Source of the DNA: Halorussus caseinilyticus
GTDB taxonomy: Archaea > Halobacteriota > Halobacteria > Halobacteriales > Haladaptataceae
Direction of reading: 5' to 3'
Assembly: GCF_029338395.1 (NCBI RefSeq)
Contig: NZ_CP119810.1
Span: 248,001 to 312,000, forward strand
DNA length: 64,000 nucleotides
The notes under the pieces were generated by a model, which did not search any database, was not told where the DNA came from, and saw only the letters and a list, made by a program, of their open reading frames with translations. Positions 33,607 through 41,829 of the stretch are shown one piece after another; position 1 is the stretch's first letter, and each line of letters begins with the position of its first letter. Position numbers and translations under genes: made by a program.

Positions 33607-36126
33607 TTACAGGATGTAGAACAGGGGGAACAGGAACAGCCACACGATGTCCACGAAGTGCCAGTACAACCCGAAGTACTCGACGGGCCTGTCGTCGTCG
33701 AGGTACGCGCCGTTCCACGCGCGCACAATCAAATACAAAGTAACGACGAGACCGGCGACGACGTGCAGACCGTGCAGTCCGGTCGTCAGGTAGAACGTCG
33801 AGGACGCGACGTTCGTGCCGATGTCCCACCCCTGCGGGAACGCCTCGGTGTGGACGTGAAACAGGTGGAGCCATTCGAGCGCCTTGTTGACGAGGAACGC
33901 GACACCGAGGACGAACGTCGTCGTCAGCGACCCGACAAGTCCCCACCGACTCCCCTTCTCGGCGGCGACCAGTGCGAGGACGACGGTGAAACTGCTCGTC
34001 AGCAGGAGGTAGGTGTTTATCAGTCCCGGAAGCGGGACGTGGGCCTCCGGAATCAGGTGGTGCCAGTCGGTCCATCCCTCCGCGACTCGGATGAAGGCGT
34101 AGGAGCCGATAAACGCGCCGAACAGCACCACGTCGCTGGCGAGGAATATCCAGACGCCGAGCTTGGTGTTCTCGACGCCCTCGAACGGCCAACTCTCGCC
34201 GAACGGCCCGGTCAGCGCGTGGAACTCCTCGCTGGCCATCCGGACCAGCGTCCAGAGTCCGCCGCCGAGTCCCCCGAGCGTCGCCGCAACGTAGAACCCG
34301 CCTTCGAGACCGGCGGGATAGCTCGCGTCCTGCATCCCCGACAGGCCGAGTAGGAGGACGAACGACGCGACGCCGGTGGCGAACGGCCAGATGCTGGCGT
34401 GACTCTCGGATTCCTCGGGGGCGTCGGCGTCCAGCGCCGCGCCGCCGTCTGCTTCGAGTTCGCCGCCGTCCGCGGCCCGGCCCGGTCCCCGCCGGAACTC
34501 CAGCGTCCCGCTGGTGAACGAGGGCCGACCGGGGAAGTTTTCGAGGGGCGGCGGCGAGGGAATCGCCCACTCGGTGGTGGTCGAGTACTCCCACGGGTTG
34601 TCGTCGGCGTCGTCGCCGGTCCAGAGGCTGACCGCGAGGTTGTAGAACATCACGAGGAACGACGCGCCCAGCACGAACCCGCCGACGGTGGCGAGTTGGT
34701 GCCACCCGACGAACGCCTCGGGGTACACGAAGTCCCGTCTGGGGGTCTCCCACGCGACGAACATCGGGAAGTACAGCAGGTTGAACCCGACGAAGTAGAG
34801 CGCGAAGTGGACTTTCCCCAAGAACTCGTCGTACATCTTGCCGGTCATCTTGGGGTACCAGTAGTAGAGACCCCCGACCAGCGCGGTGACGCCGCCGACC
34901 ATCACGTAGTGGAAGTGCGCGACCACCCAGTAGGTGCCCCGGAACTCGTAGTCTAGCACCACTGCGCCGAGGAAGACGCCGGTGATGCCTCCGAGGATGA
35001 ACAGTATCAGCGCGCCAAAGGAGAACAGGAACGGCGTGGTGAATCGCACCCGGCCTTTGACGGTGGTGTAGATGAGCGCGAACACCATCAGGTCGAAGGG
35101 AAGCGAGATGCCGATGGTGGTCGCCATGAACAGCGTCTTTATCTGGAGGTTGATGCTCGTCAGGAACATGTGGTGCATCCAGACGAGGAAGCTCTGGAGG
35201 GCCACCAGCACCATCGCCGCGATGAACCACTTGCGGCCGACGAGTCGCCGACCAGTGAACGTCTGGAAGCACTCGGCCATCACGCCCAGCGCCGGGAAGA
35301 AGACGATGTACACCTCCGGATGGCCGAAGAACCAGAACAGATGCGCCCACAGGAGCGACCCGGCGTGACCCGTCGCCGCGAAGTACTGGGTGCCGAGCAG
35401 TCGGTCCGCGGAGAGAATCATCAGCGCCGCGAGCAGGGCGGCGAACGCGAACAGCATCATCCACGTCGTGAGCAGGATGGTCCACGTAAACAGCGGCATC
35501 CGGCGCAGGGTCAGACCCTCCGCGCGCATCCGGTGCATCGTTGTCAGGAAGTTGACCGACCCGATGGTGACGGAGGCGGTGAACATAACCAGCGCCAGCA
35601 CCGCGGTACTCGCACCGATGTTCGGGGTGTACACCGGGAGGTTCAGCGGCGCGTACATCGTCCACCCGCCCGCGAAGGTGCCGCCTTGGAAGAAGGAGAC
35701 GCCGAGCAGGATTCCGGAGAACAGATACAGCCAGTACGAAAGCGCGTTGAGTCGGGGAAACGCCAAATCCTTCGCGCCGATTTGAAGCGGGACGACGTAG
35801 TTGGCGAACCCGAACGCGAACGGCGAGAGGAACCAGAAAATCATGATGAGACCGTGGGCGGAGACGGCCTGATTGTACTGGAGCGGTTCGAGCAGGTTCG
35901 CGCCGGGCGTCCAGAGTTGCAGGCGCATCAACAGCGCCAGCACGCCGCCGAACACGAGGAAGAACAGCGCCGTGACGGTGTAGAGAACGCCAACGTCCTT
36001 GTGGTTGGTCGTGACCAGCCATCGCTTGACGCTCCCGGGGTCGGGCAGGTCGTGGTGGTGGTCGGCCCCGTGGGTGGTCTCGGCGTACCCGCCGTCCGCT
36101 TGCGCGTCGGTTTCTCCGTCGGTCAT
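33607..36126 (-). CDS. haem-copper oxidase, fused subunits I and III
   Basis: 839 residues. Residues about 30-520 are subunit I: TTNHKDVGVLY at the start of helix I, SAHGLIMIFW with a haem His, FFGHPEVYIVFFPALG with the CuB His and the cross-linked Tyr, WMHHMF with two CuB His, and VAHFHYVMVGG with the haem a3 and haem a His. A charged linker (about 520-570, rich in Gly and Asp) joins subunit III (about 570-839: FESVENTKLGVWIFLASDVV-type helix with GVENTKLGVWIFLASDVVLF, and the ending YWHFVDIVWLFLFPLFYI). The complex reduces O2 to water and pumps protons. I+III fusions occur in several archaea and bacteria. Confidence 0.95.
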   Translation of the reverse strand: MTDGETDAQADGGYAETTHGADHHHDLPDPGSVKRWLVTTNHKDVGVLYTVTALFFLVFGGVLALLMRLQLWTPGANLLEPLQYNQAVSAHGLIMIFWFLSPFAFGFANYVVPLQIGAKDLAFPRLNALSYWLYLFSGILLGVSFFQGGTFAGGWTMYAPLNLPVYTPNIGASTAVLALVMFTASVTIGSVNFLTTMHRMRAEGLTLRRMPLFTWTILLTTWMMLFAFAALLAALMILSADRLLGTQYFAATGHAGSLLWAHLFWFFGHPEVYIVFFPALGVMAECFQTFTGRRLVGRKWFIAAMVLVALQSFLVWMHHMFLTSINLQIKTLFMATTIGISLPFDLMVFALIYTTVKGRVRFTTPFLFSFGALILFILGGITGVFLGAVVLDYEFRGTYWVVAHFHYVMVGGVTALVGGLYYWYPKMTGKMYDEFLGKVHFALYFVGFNLLYFPMFVAWETPRRDFVYPEAFVGWHQLATVGGFVLGASFLVMFYNLAVSLWTGDDADDNPWEYSTTTEWAIPSPPPLENFPGRPSFTSGTLEFRRGPGRAADGGELEADGGAALDADAPEESESHASIWPFATGVASFVLLLGLSGMQDASYPAGLEGGFYVAATLGGLGGGLWTLVRMASEEFHALTGPFGESWPFEGVENTKLGVWIFLASDVVLFGAFIGSYAFIRVAEGWTDWHHLIPEAHVPLPGLINTYLLLTSSFTVVLALVAAEKGSRWGLVGSLTTTFVLGVAFLVNKALEWLHLFHVHTEAFPQGWDIGTNVASSTFYLTTGLHGLHVVAGLVVTLYLIVRAWNGAYLDDDRPVEYFGLYWHFVDIVWLFLFPLFYIL

Positions 36127-36130
36127 GCGC

Positions 36131-37003
36131 TCACCCCCGCGCGAGCGCACCCGCTGGTGCGCTCGCGCGGACTCCGGCGCTTGCACCAACGCCTGCGTTA
36201 CGTGCGCCGACGCCTGCTTCGACGCCTGCGCTCGCCGCGCCCGCGGGCGCGGCGAGCGCGGAGTTATTTGTGGCGCTCGACGCCGTTTCGTTCGACCCCG
36301 TGGTGTTGGCGTACCACGACTCGTACTCGTCGGGTTCCACGACCACCACGTCCGCGGTCATGTATGAGTGGCCCGCCCCGCAGAGTTCGAAGCATCTGGC
36401 CTCGTAGGTGGCCGTCTCGTTGGCGACGAACCACGTGTCGGTCCGCTGGCCCGGAATCGCGTCGGTCTTCACCCGCAACTCCGGGACTCCGAAGGTGTGA
36501 AACACGTCGTCGGAGGTGACGCTGAGGTGGACTGTCTCGCCCTCGGGGACGCGCAGGGTACTCGACGTGTGGCCGTTGGGATAGACGAACTCCCACCCGA
36601 ACCGGAAGCCGACGACTTCGATTCGCACGTCCTCCTCGGCGTCGCCGGGCGGGTTCTCCTCGACGTACAACAGGGTTCCGTAGGTCCAGACGATGAGCGA
36701 GACGACGATGATGGTACTCAGTCCGAACGAGAGGAACAGTTTCCGGCCGCCGCCGCCGCCCGTGGGGAGTTCGCCGAGTCTGGGCGCTTCGTCGTCGCCC
36801 GACCGGTCGTCCCGGTCGCGGTACTTGTAGGCGTTGTACACCATGTAACCCACGACCACGACCCCCACCAGCGTCCCCAGCGCCAGAAACACCGTGAATA
36901 TCTGTCGAAACACCTCCACTCGGGTTCCCTTCGGTACTATCCCGGACTGCGCCGGGAGCAACTCACCGACGGGGAGGAGTATCGCTCCGACCGACGGAAT
37001 CAT
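36131..37003 (-). CDS. cytochrome c oxidase subunit II
   Basis: 290 residues from the ATG at 37003. Two membrane helices (FRQIFTVFLALGTLVGVVVV and FGLSTIIVVSLIVWTYGTLL) hold a cupredoxin domain outside the membrane. The CuA site is complete: VFHTFGVPE supplies one His and CFELCGAGHSYM supplies C-x3-C-x3-H-x2-M. The electron donor is likely halocyanin, not cytochrome c (general knowledge of haloarchaea). After about residue 245 the chain ends in a low-complexity Ala/Gly/Val tail encoded by a hairpin-rich stretch. It lies 4 bp before the fused subunit I+III gene. Confidence 0.93.
   Translation of the reverse strand: MIPSVGAILLPVGELLPAQSGIVPKGTRVEVFRQIFTVFLALGTLVGVVVVGYMVYNAYKYRDRDDRSGDDEAPRLGELPTGGGGGRKLFLSFGLSTIIVVSLIVWTYGTLLYVEENPPGDAEEDVRIEVVGFRFGWEFVYPNGHTSSTLRVPEGETVHLSVTSDDVFHTFGVPELRVKTDAIPGQRTDTWFVANETATYEARCFELCGAGHSYMTADVVVVEPDEYESWYANTTGSNETASSATNNSALAAPAGAASAGVEAGVGARNAGVGASAGVRASAPAGALARG
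36137..36256. repeat. two strong palindromes in the 3' end of the subunit II gene
   Basis: 36137-36151 pairs with 36156-36170 (15 bp, cgct loop), and 36231-36256 is a perfect 26-bp palindrome. Both lie in codons for the Ala/Gly-rich tail. Confidence 0.7.
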
Positions 37004-37092
37004 GATAGTTGATAACACTCTACGCGTACTTATCGGTTTCCCACGAACTTTCGTGAGAAACGCTTTTCCCTCGCTGAGTGTTACCAGTCGTC

Positions 37093-37623
37093 ATGGATGG
37101 GGAAGAAACAGAAGTCTCGCCCGAGTTTCGTGACGACGTAAACGAGGGGACCGAACCGGACTTCGACCACCTGTGGGGTATCGTCACCGACGGACTCATC
37201 GGGGCCGTCGGGGGTCTCGTCGGCACCGGGTCGCTGACCGTGGGACTGCTCATCGCGGCGTCTCTCGGCGTCTTCGACATCAACGAGTTCGCTACGCTGG
37301 CCGAACTCACCGGACTCAACGTCCTGTTCGAGTCGAACCCCGCGGCGGTCGGATACGTCCTGTTCCTGCTGACTGGGATGGTGATGTGGCCGCTCCTGTT
37401 CGCGTCCATCGGGTCGTACCTGCCGGGCGAGAAGTACGCGGTCAAGGGCATCCCGTTCGGGTTCGTCCTCTGGACCGGGTTCGCGCCCGCCTTCTACGCG
37501 GACTACACCGGACTGGCGCTGGTGCTGTACCTCGTGTTGACGCTCGGCGCGCACTTCTCGTACGGGTTCACGCTCGGCGCGGTGTTCGACTACCTCGGCG
37601 ACCGTCCGGAGACGTTAGTGTAG
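37093..37623 (+). CDS. DUF6789-like membrane protein divergent from the oxidase
   Basis: 176 residues. About four membrane helices after an acidic N-terminus: GLIGAVGGLVGTGSLTVGLL, GYVLFLLTGMVMWPLLFASI, GIPFGFVLWTGFAPAFYADY and LALVLYLVLTLGAHFSYGFT. The length and layout match the haloarchaeal DUF6789 group, which is often beside oxidase genes; function unknown. The start at 37093 is 89 bp from the divergent subunit II start, so they share a promoter region. Confidence 0.7.
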   Translation: MDGEETEVSPEFRDDVNEGTEPDFDHLWGIVTDGLIGAVGGLVGTGSLTVGLLIAASLGVFDINEFATLAELTGLNVLFESNPAAVGYVLFLLTGMVMWPLLFASIGSYLPGEKYAVKGIPFGFVLWTGFAPAFYADYTGLALVLYLVLTLGAHFSYGFTLGAVFDYLGDRPETLV

Positions 37624-37937
37624 GGTCGAAAGAACGATTTTCGTTTCTTAGAAGATTTCACATATTGCTTTTAGGTGGGTAGAGATTGCCGAACGCCTCG
37701 GAGCGACGCCGACCACGACGGAAAATTTGATATAGCAGGATATAATTTACGAGCTTGACGCCGTTTCGCGTCCGATAGTTCGTGGGCTTAACAGACTCCA
37801 CCAGTCTGTTATTTCCACAAAAATATATGCAAAGAGTGAGAAAAGCTCTACGACCCGAATATGCCGGTCTTCAAGTCGAGGAGTCCGAAGCGTTCGACGT
37901 TCACCGCCCAAGCGTCACTGCCGGGAGGGACAGACCT
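37624..37937. other. stretch before the recombinase gene with possible recombination site
   Basis: A/T rich at 37630-37670, 37725-37755 and 37805-37830 (aaaatatatg, a TATA box). 37790-37797 and 37803-37810 form an 8-bp inverted repeat around ccacc. GGAGG at 37924-37928 is a Shine-Dalgarno sequence for the GTG at 37938, fixing that start; leadered genes are the minority in haloarchaea. Confidence 0.55.
37790..37810. repeat. 8-bp inverted repeat near the recombinase gene
   Basis: aacagact-ccacc-agtctgtt, with a spacer of 5 bp. Short for a tyrosine-recombinase core, so only a candidate. Confidence 0.4.
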
Positions 37938-39206
37938 GTGACCAAATCGCCGAGTCCCGCGGAGGAAGACCCGTTCGCGGACGTTCGCTGGACGACCTGC
38001 TCGCTCGACGACTTCCGGGACCTCTACTGGGAAGTCGTCGCCCCGCGCCTCGACGCGGAGGGCCGCGACCCCGAGACCCACCGGCCGACCCATCAGTGGT
38101 TCCGCGACGAGGGTCTGCGGGGGTTCCTCGCGGCGCTTCGCCGTCACCACGACCGTTCGTTCGGCGAGTTCTGGCGCGAGGACCTCGCGCTCGGCGACGA
38201 CGAGGGATACGACTGGGCCACCGACGACCCCGACACCCGCGAGGCGCTGGAGACGTTCCTCGACCGGCGGCGAACCCGGCACTCACTCCAGCAGTCGTCA
38301 ATCGACGCTAAACGCCGCCGACTGAACTGCTACGTCGAGGCCTACCGTGAAGCTAACGACGCTGACGACCTGCTCTCGCCTGTCGCCAGCGACTCCGCGA
38401 CGCCGACCCACGAGGCGGTGAATCGCTGTTACGCCGCGTTCGACTGGCTGAACGAACAGTCCTACAGCGCCCGGACGAAGATTCGCGTCCGCGGCGTCGT
38501 GGACGACTGGTACCAGCACCTCGTCGGCCGCCGCCTCGCCGCGGTCAACCCCGCGACGGGCCTCTACGACGAGTTCAAGTGGCAGACCGAGGACTCGAAC
38601 CCGTCGAGTCTCGCCGCGCGCCACGTCCGCGCCCTCGCTCGCGCGGCCGAGTCCCCGCGCGAGCGCCTGCTGGTGGTCGCGCTGGCGGCGTGGGGCCTCC
38701 GAGCGAACGAAGTCGCCAGCCTCCACGTCTCCCAAATCGTCCGCGACGTGGGCGACGACGAGGTACCCTACGTCACTTTCGCGGAGCGAAAGAACGGACC
38801 GGGCGAGGTTAACCTCGTCTACGGACTCGACGCCTTAGACGCCCGAACCGACCGACTCGCGGGTGGCGACTGGTCCGGCTACCTCTTCCCCTCCGGGCGA
38901 GGCGAAACTCCCCACGCGACCCGTGAAACCGTCTGGTCGTGGTTCCGCGAGTTGGCCGAGCGCGCGGGTCTCCCCGAGAAAATCGACGGCGAGCGCCCGA
39001 GTCCGCAACTCTGCCGTCGGTACTGGTACGACACCTACACTTCCGTTCTCGAAGGCGTCTTGGAGGGCGTCGAGGACATCGCGGCCGAACAGGGAAGCGA
39101 CGACCCGCGCGTCGTCCTCTCGAACTACCTCTCCGAGGAGCGCGCTCGCCGAGTTCGCCGGGAGTTCATGCGGTCGGAACTGGCCGAGGCGTTCGAGATG
39201 CGGTAA
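37938..39206 (+). CDS. tyrosine recombinase / site-specific integrase
   Basis: 422 residues from a GTG at 37938, chosen for its GGAGG at 9-nt spacing; in-frame codons exist back to 37782. An N-terminal SAM-like core-binding domain (residues about 80-190) is followed by a catalytic domain: first Arg in AAWGLRANEVASLHV, a Lys in FAERKNGPGEVN, and a box II QLCRRYWYDTY where the usual His of HxxR is Gln. The nucleophile Tyr is probably in VLSNYLSEERARR. It resembles chromosomal haloarchaeal XerC/D-like recombinases. No other phage or plasmid genes surround it apart from a small zinc protein, so it may be a remnant or a stable chromosomal enzyme. Confidence 0.8.
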   Translation: MTKSPSPAEEDPFADVRWTTCSLDDFRDLYWEVVAPRLDAEGRDPETHRPTHQWFRDEGLRGFLAALRRHHDRSFGEFWREDLALGDDEGYDWATDDPDTREALETFLDRRRTRHSLQQSSIDAKRRRLNCYVEAYREANDADDLLSPVASDSATPTHEAVNRCYAAFDWLNEQSYSARTKIRVRGVVDDWYQHLVGRRLAAVNPATGLYDEFKWQTEDSNPSSLAARHVRALARAAESPRERLLVVALAAWGLRANEVASLHVSQIVRDVGDDEVPYVTFAERKNGPGEVNLVYGLDALDARTDRLAGGDWSGYLFPSGRGETPHATRETVWSWFRELAERAGLPEKIDGERPSPQLCRRYWYDTYTSVLEGVLEGVEDIAAEQGSDDPRVVLSNYLSEERARRVRREFMRSELAEAFEMR

Positions 39207-39291
39207 ACTCTATTTTGCTATACGAAAATCCGACAGTGGATGCTACTCGGTGTTCGGAAACGGGTGCGTCGTGACGACGCAAAAAACTAGC

Positions 39292-39492
39292 TTACGCGTT
39301 GTTCATCCGCTTGCTCGTCGTCTCCCCGCACTCCAGACATTCGGTGACTCGGTACGGTTCGCGCGAGAACTCGGTGTTCTCGGACTTCTTGCTCTCGGTC
39401 TGAATCTCGATACTTACGTCGTGTGGCGTCGATTCGCCACAGTCGTCACAGATTTCTGTCGTCTCGGAAAACGCCGAGTTTTGTGTTGCCAT
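39292..39492 (-). CDS. small zinc beta-ribbon protein (DUF7835-like)
   Basis: 66 residues. ICDDCGESTPHDVSIEIQTE and RVTECLECGETTSKRMNNA give two CxxC pairs, a zinc ribbon. The central SREPYRVTEC and the RMNNA end are typical of this haloarchaeal group, common near integrated elements. It is divergent from the frameshifted membrane gene and convergent with the recombinase. Confidence 0.75.
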   Translation of the reverse strand: MATQNSAFSETTEICDDCGESTPHDVSIEIQTESKKSENTEFSREPYRVTECLECGETTSKRMNNA

Positions 39493-39557
39493 CGAGTTTC
39501 CCCCGATTGACTTCTCGGGTTACAGCCCCATGAAGTGGTAACTCGGTTGAACGACGT

Positions 39558-39676
39558 TTCACCGGTTCGACCGGTTTCACGCCGGGACAACGTGTGTTTG
39601 AAGCGGTAGTTCTCCGTTTCACGGATAGTTCACGAATCGTTCAAACACTTCACGCGCCCGAAATCGCCCGGTTCAC
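39558..39676. promoter_or_regulatory. six TTCAC repeats in a divergent promoter region
   Basis: TTCAC occurs at 39558, 39576, 39618, 39629, 39649 and 39672 on the plus strand; five of the six are followed by G. gtgtttgaa and ttcaaacac form an inverted pair within it. The stretch lies between two divergent genes and could be an operator array. Confidence 0.4.
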
Positions 39677-39754
39677 GCGTCGACCGGGAGTAACCACCTA
39701 CTAACACTCCCGGAAGGCTCTACGTTTTTACGCTCGCCACCCGTACTCCGGAGG

Positions 39755-41061
39755 GTGTCCGGGGGGACGGAAATCGCGGACGGCATCGTCGCTCGGCGGC
39801 GGAACGCGCTCGTCGCGTGGGCGCTGGTCGCGGTTCTCGGGGTCGCCGTGGCCGCGAGCGCGAGCGACGGTGACTTGCTCTGGGTCGGTCTCGGACTCTC
39901 GGCGGTCGGTGTCGCGCTGGTCCCGGTCGCGGCCTACCGGCGCTGGACCGCGATGCTCCCGTGGGAGGTGGCGCTGTTCGTCGCGGTCCCGTACGCGCTC
40001 CAGTCGTTCGACCTCCTCCTGCCGCGGTCGGTCGCGGCGTTCCTCGTCGTCCCGTCGCTGGCGCTGGCCGCCGCCGTCGAGTTCGACGCCTTCACTCCGG
40101 TCGAGATGTCGCCCGAGTTCGCCGTCGCGTTCGTCGTCACGATGACGATGGCCGCCGCGGGCGCGTGGGCAGTCGTCCAGTGGGTCTCGGACCTCGCGCT
40201 CGGCACGCGGACGCTACGCGGTCTCCAGCGGACGATGTGGTCGCTGACCGCCGCGACCGGCGTCGGCGTCGTCGCGGGCGTGGCCTTCGCCGCGTACTTC
40301 CGGCGGGTGGACCGCGAGCGCCTCGGGTTCTGGTCGGCCGACGCCAGCGCGCGGAGCGGGTCGAGCGCTCGCGGGGCGAGTCGGACCAGTCCGACTCGCC
40401 CCGCGAGGTGGCCCGAAGCGAATCGGGCGATGGGTTTCGCCTCTCGGACCGCCGCCAGCGACAGGTCGTCCGCGGGTTCCAACTCGCGCTGGTGGTCGTC
40501 TTCCTCGCGGGCCTCTACCAGCGGCGCGTCGGCGTCCTCGTCAACGTCGGGGTCGCGCTCGCGGTGATGGAACTGCCGGGTCTGCTCGAACGCGACTACG
40601 GCCTGCCCATCGACACCCGACTCACGCTCTGGATAGTGATTCCCGTGTTCCTCCACGCCCTCGGGTCGTTCGGACTCTACGGCGCTATCGGTCTCTGGGA
40701 CAATCTCACTCACGCCCTGTCGTCGTCGCTGGTCGCGGCCGCGGGGTACGCGACGGTCCGGGCGTTCGACGTTCACGACCCCGACGTGTACCTTCCCCGG
40801 AAGTTCGTGGCCGCGTTCATCCTCGTGTTCACGCTCGCGTTCGGCGTCCTCTGGGAACTGCTGGAGTTCGGTCTCGACGGACTCGCCTCGTGGACCGGCA
40901 CCGCGAGCGTCCTCGCCCAGCACAGTCTCGCCAACACGATGACCGACCTCGTGTTCGACCTGTTCGGGGCACTCCTCGTCGCGGTCTGGGGCGGCGCGTA
41001 CCTCGCGGGGGTGTCCCGGTCGCTGGCCGACAAGTTGGCCGCCGGACGCGAGTCGGACTGA
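39755..41061 (+). pseudogene. multi-helix membrane protein gene interrupted by a frameshift
   Basis: The first frame, from a GTG at 39755, encodes about 195 residues with six membrane helices (ALVAWALVAVLGVAVAA to GVVAGVAFAAYFRRVDRERL). Beyond about 40340 it becomes a meaningless shadow, while the frame one base away carries on with a polar linker (ERSRGESDQSDSPREVARSE) and five more helices (FQLALVVVFLAGLYQRRVGV to VWGGAYLAGVSRSLADK), ending at 41061. Haloarchaeal homologues I recall read as one protein, so this is a frameshifted gene or a sequence error. A 16-bp hairpin at 40370-40405 lies just after the shift. Function unknown. Confidence 0.65.
40370..40405. repeat. 16-bp perfect hairpin at the frameshift
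   Basis: Arms 40370-40385 and 40390-40405 pair exactly around ccag. Such a structure favours polymerase slippage or read errors. Confidence 0.7.
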
Positions 41062-41166
41062 CTCTCCAGCTCGGACTCTCCAGCGGCGATGCTCGCCGCG
41101 AGCGACGACTTCCCGCCGGTCGGACTGGCGGGTCTCGCGGTGAACGGAGCCAATCCGCGCTCCCGT

Positions 41167-41757
41167 CTACTCGTCTTCTTCGTCTGGCAGGTCGCTCAGA
41201 CTCGGCACGTCCGCCGGCGTGTCGAAGTCGTGGAAGTGTTCGCCCTTCTCTTCGCTCAGGATGTCGAGCGCCGCCGCGCCGCCGTCGCCCGCCGAGATGA
41301 CGGCCTGCCACTCCTGATTGCGAATCATCGCGCCGGTGGCGTAGGCGTTCCCGACGCTGGTCTCCATCGAGAGGTCCACGTCCACGAGACCCTCGTCGTC
41401 CATCTCGCACCCCAGCGACTCGGGCAGGTCGGTATCGGTTCCGGTGGCGAAGACGACGTACCGGGCGTCGTACTCGCCCTCTTCGGTCGTGACGGTGAAG
41501 CCTCCGCCGTCCTCTTCGACTCCGGTGACCGCCTCGCCCATCCGGAGGTCAACGCCGCGGTCCTCGGCCTGCCCGCGGGCGACGGCTTGGAACTCGTCGC
41601 CCGCGATGGACCGGATGCCGAGGTAGTTGAAGAGGTGGGCCTTGTGCATCCACGTCTCGTCGGTGTCGAACACGACGGTTTCGAGGCCGTTCTTCGCGGT
41701 GAACAGTCCGGCGCTGAGTCCGGCGGGGCCGCCGCCGACGATTGCGACTGTTGGCAT
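41167..41757 (-). CDS. FAD/NAD(P)-binding protein, thioredoxin-reductase-like
   Basis: 196 residues. AIVGGGPAGLSAGLFTAKNG is the FAD-binding Rossmann motif, YVVFATGTDTDLPES and NAYATGAMIRNQEWQAVISA are the later nucleotide and FAD contacts. It is shorter than thioredoxin reductase (about 320 residues) and lacks the CxxC pair and the inserted NADPH domain. Predicted single-domain flavoprotein; partner and substrate unknown. Confidence 0.8.
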   Translation of the reverse strand: MPTVAIVGGGPAGLSAGLFTAKNGLETVVFDTDETWMHKAHLFNYLGIRSIAGDEFQAVARGQAEDRGVDLRMGEAVTGVEEDGGGFTVTTEEGEYDARYVVFATGTDTDLPESLGCEMDDEGLVDVDLSMETSVGNAYATGAMIRNQEWQAVISAGDGGAAALDILSEEKGEHFHDFDTPADVPSLSDLPDEEDE

Positions 41758-41829
41758 ACACCTCGTGGACGACGTTCATCGACGTAAACGTTGTCGCGGT
41801 CGGGGTCGGGCGAGTTCGGAACGCCGCGC

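Noticed and set aside
39755-41061. Programmed translational frameshift in the membrane protein gene
   Set aside because: No slippery heptamer is visible at about 40330-40350; a mutation or read error near the hairpin is simpler.
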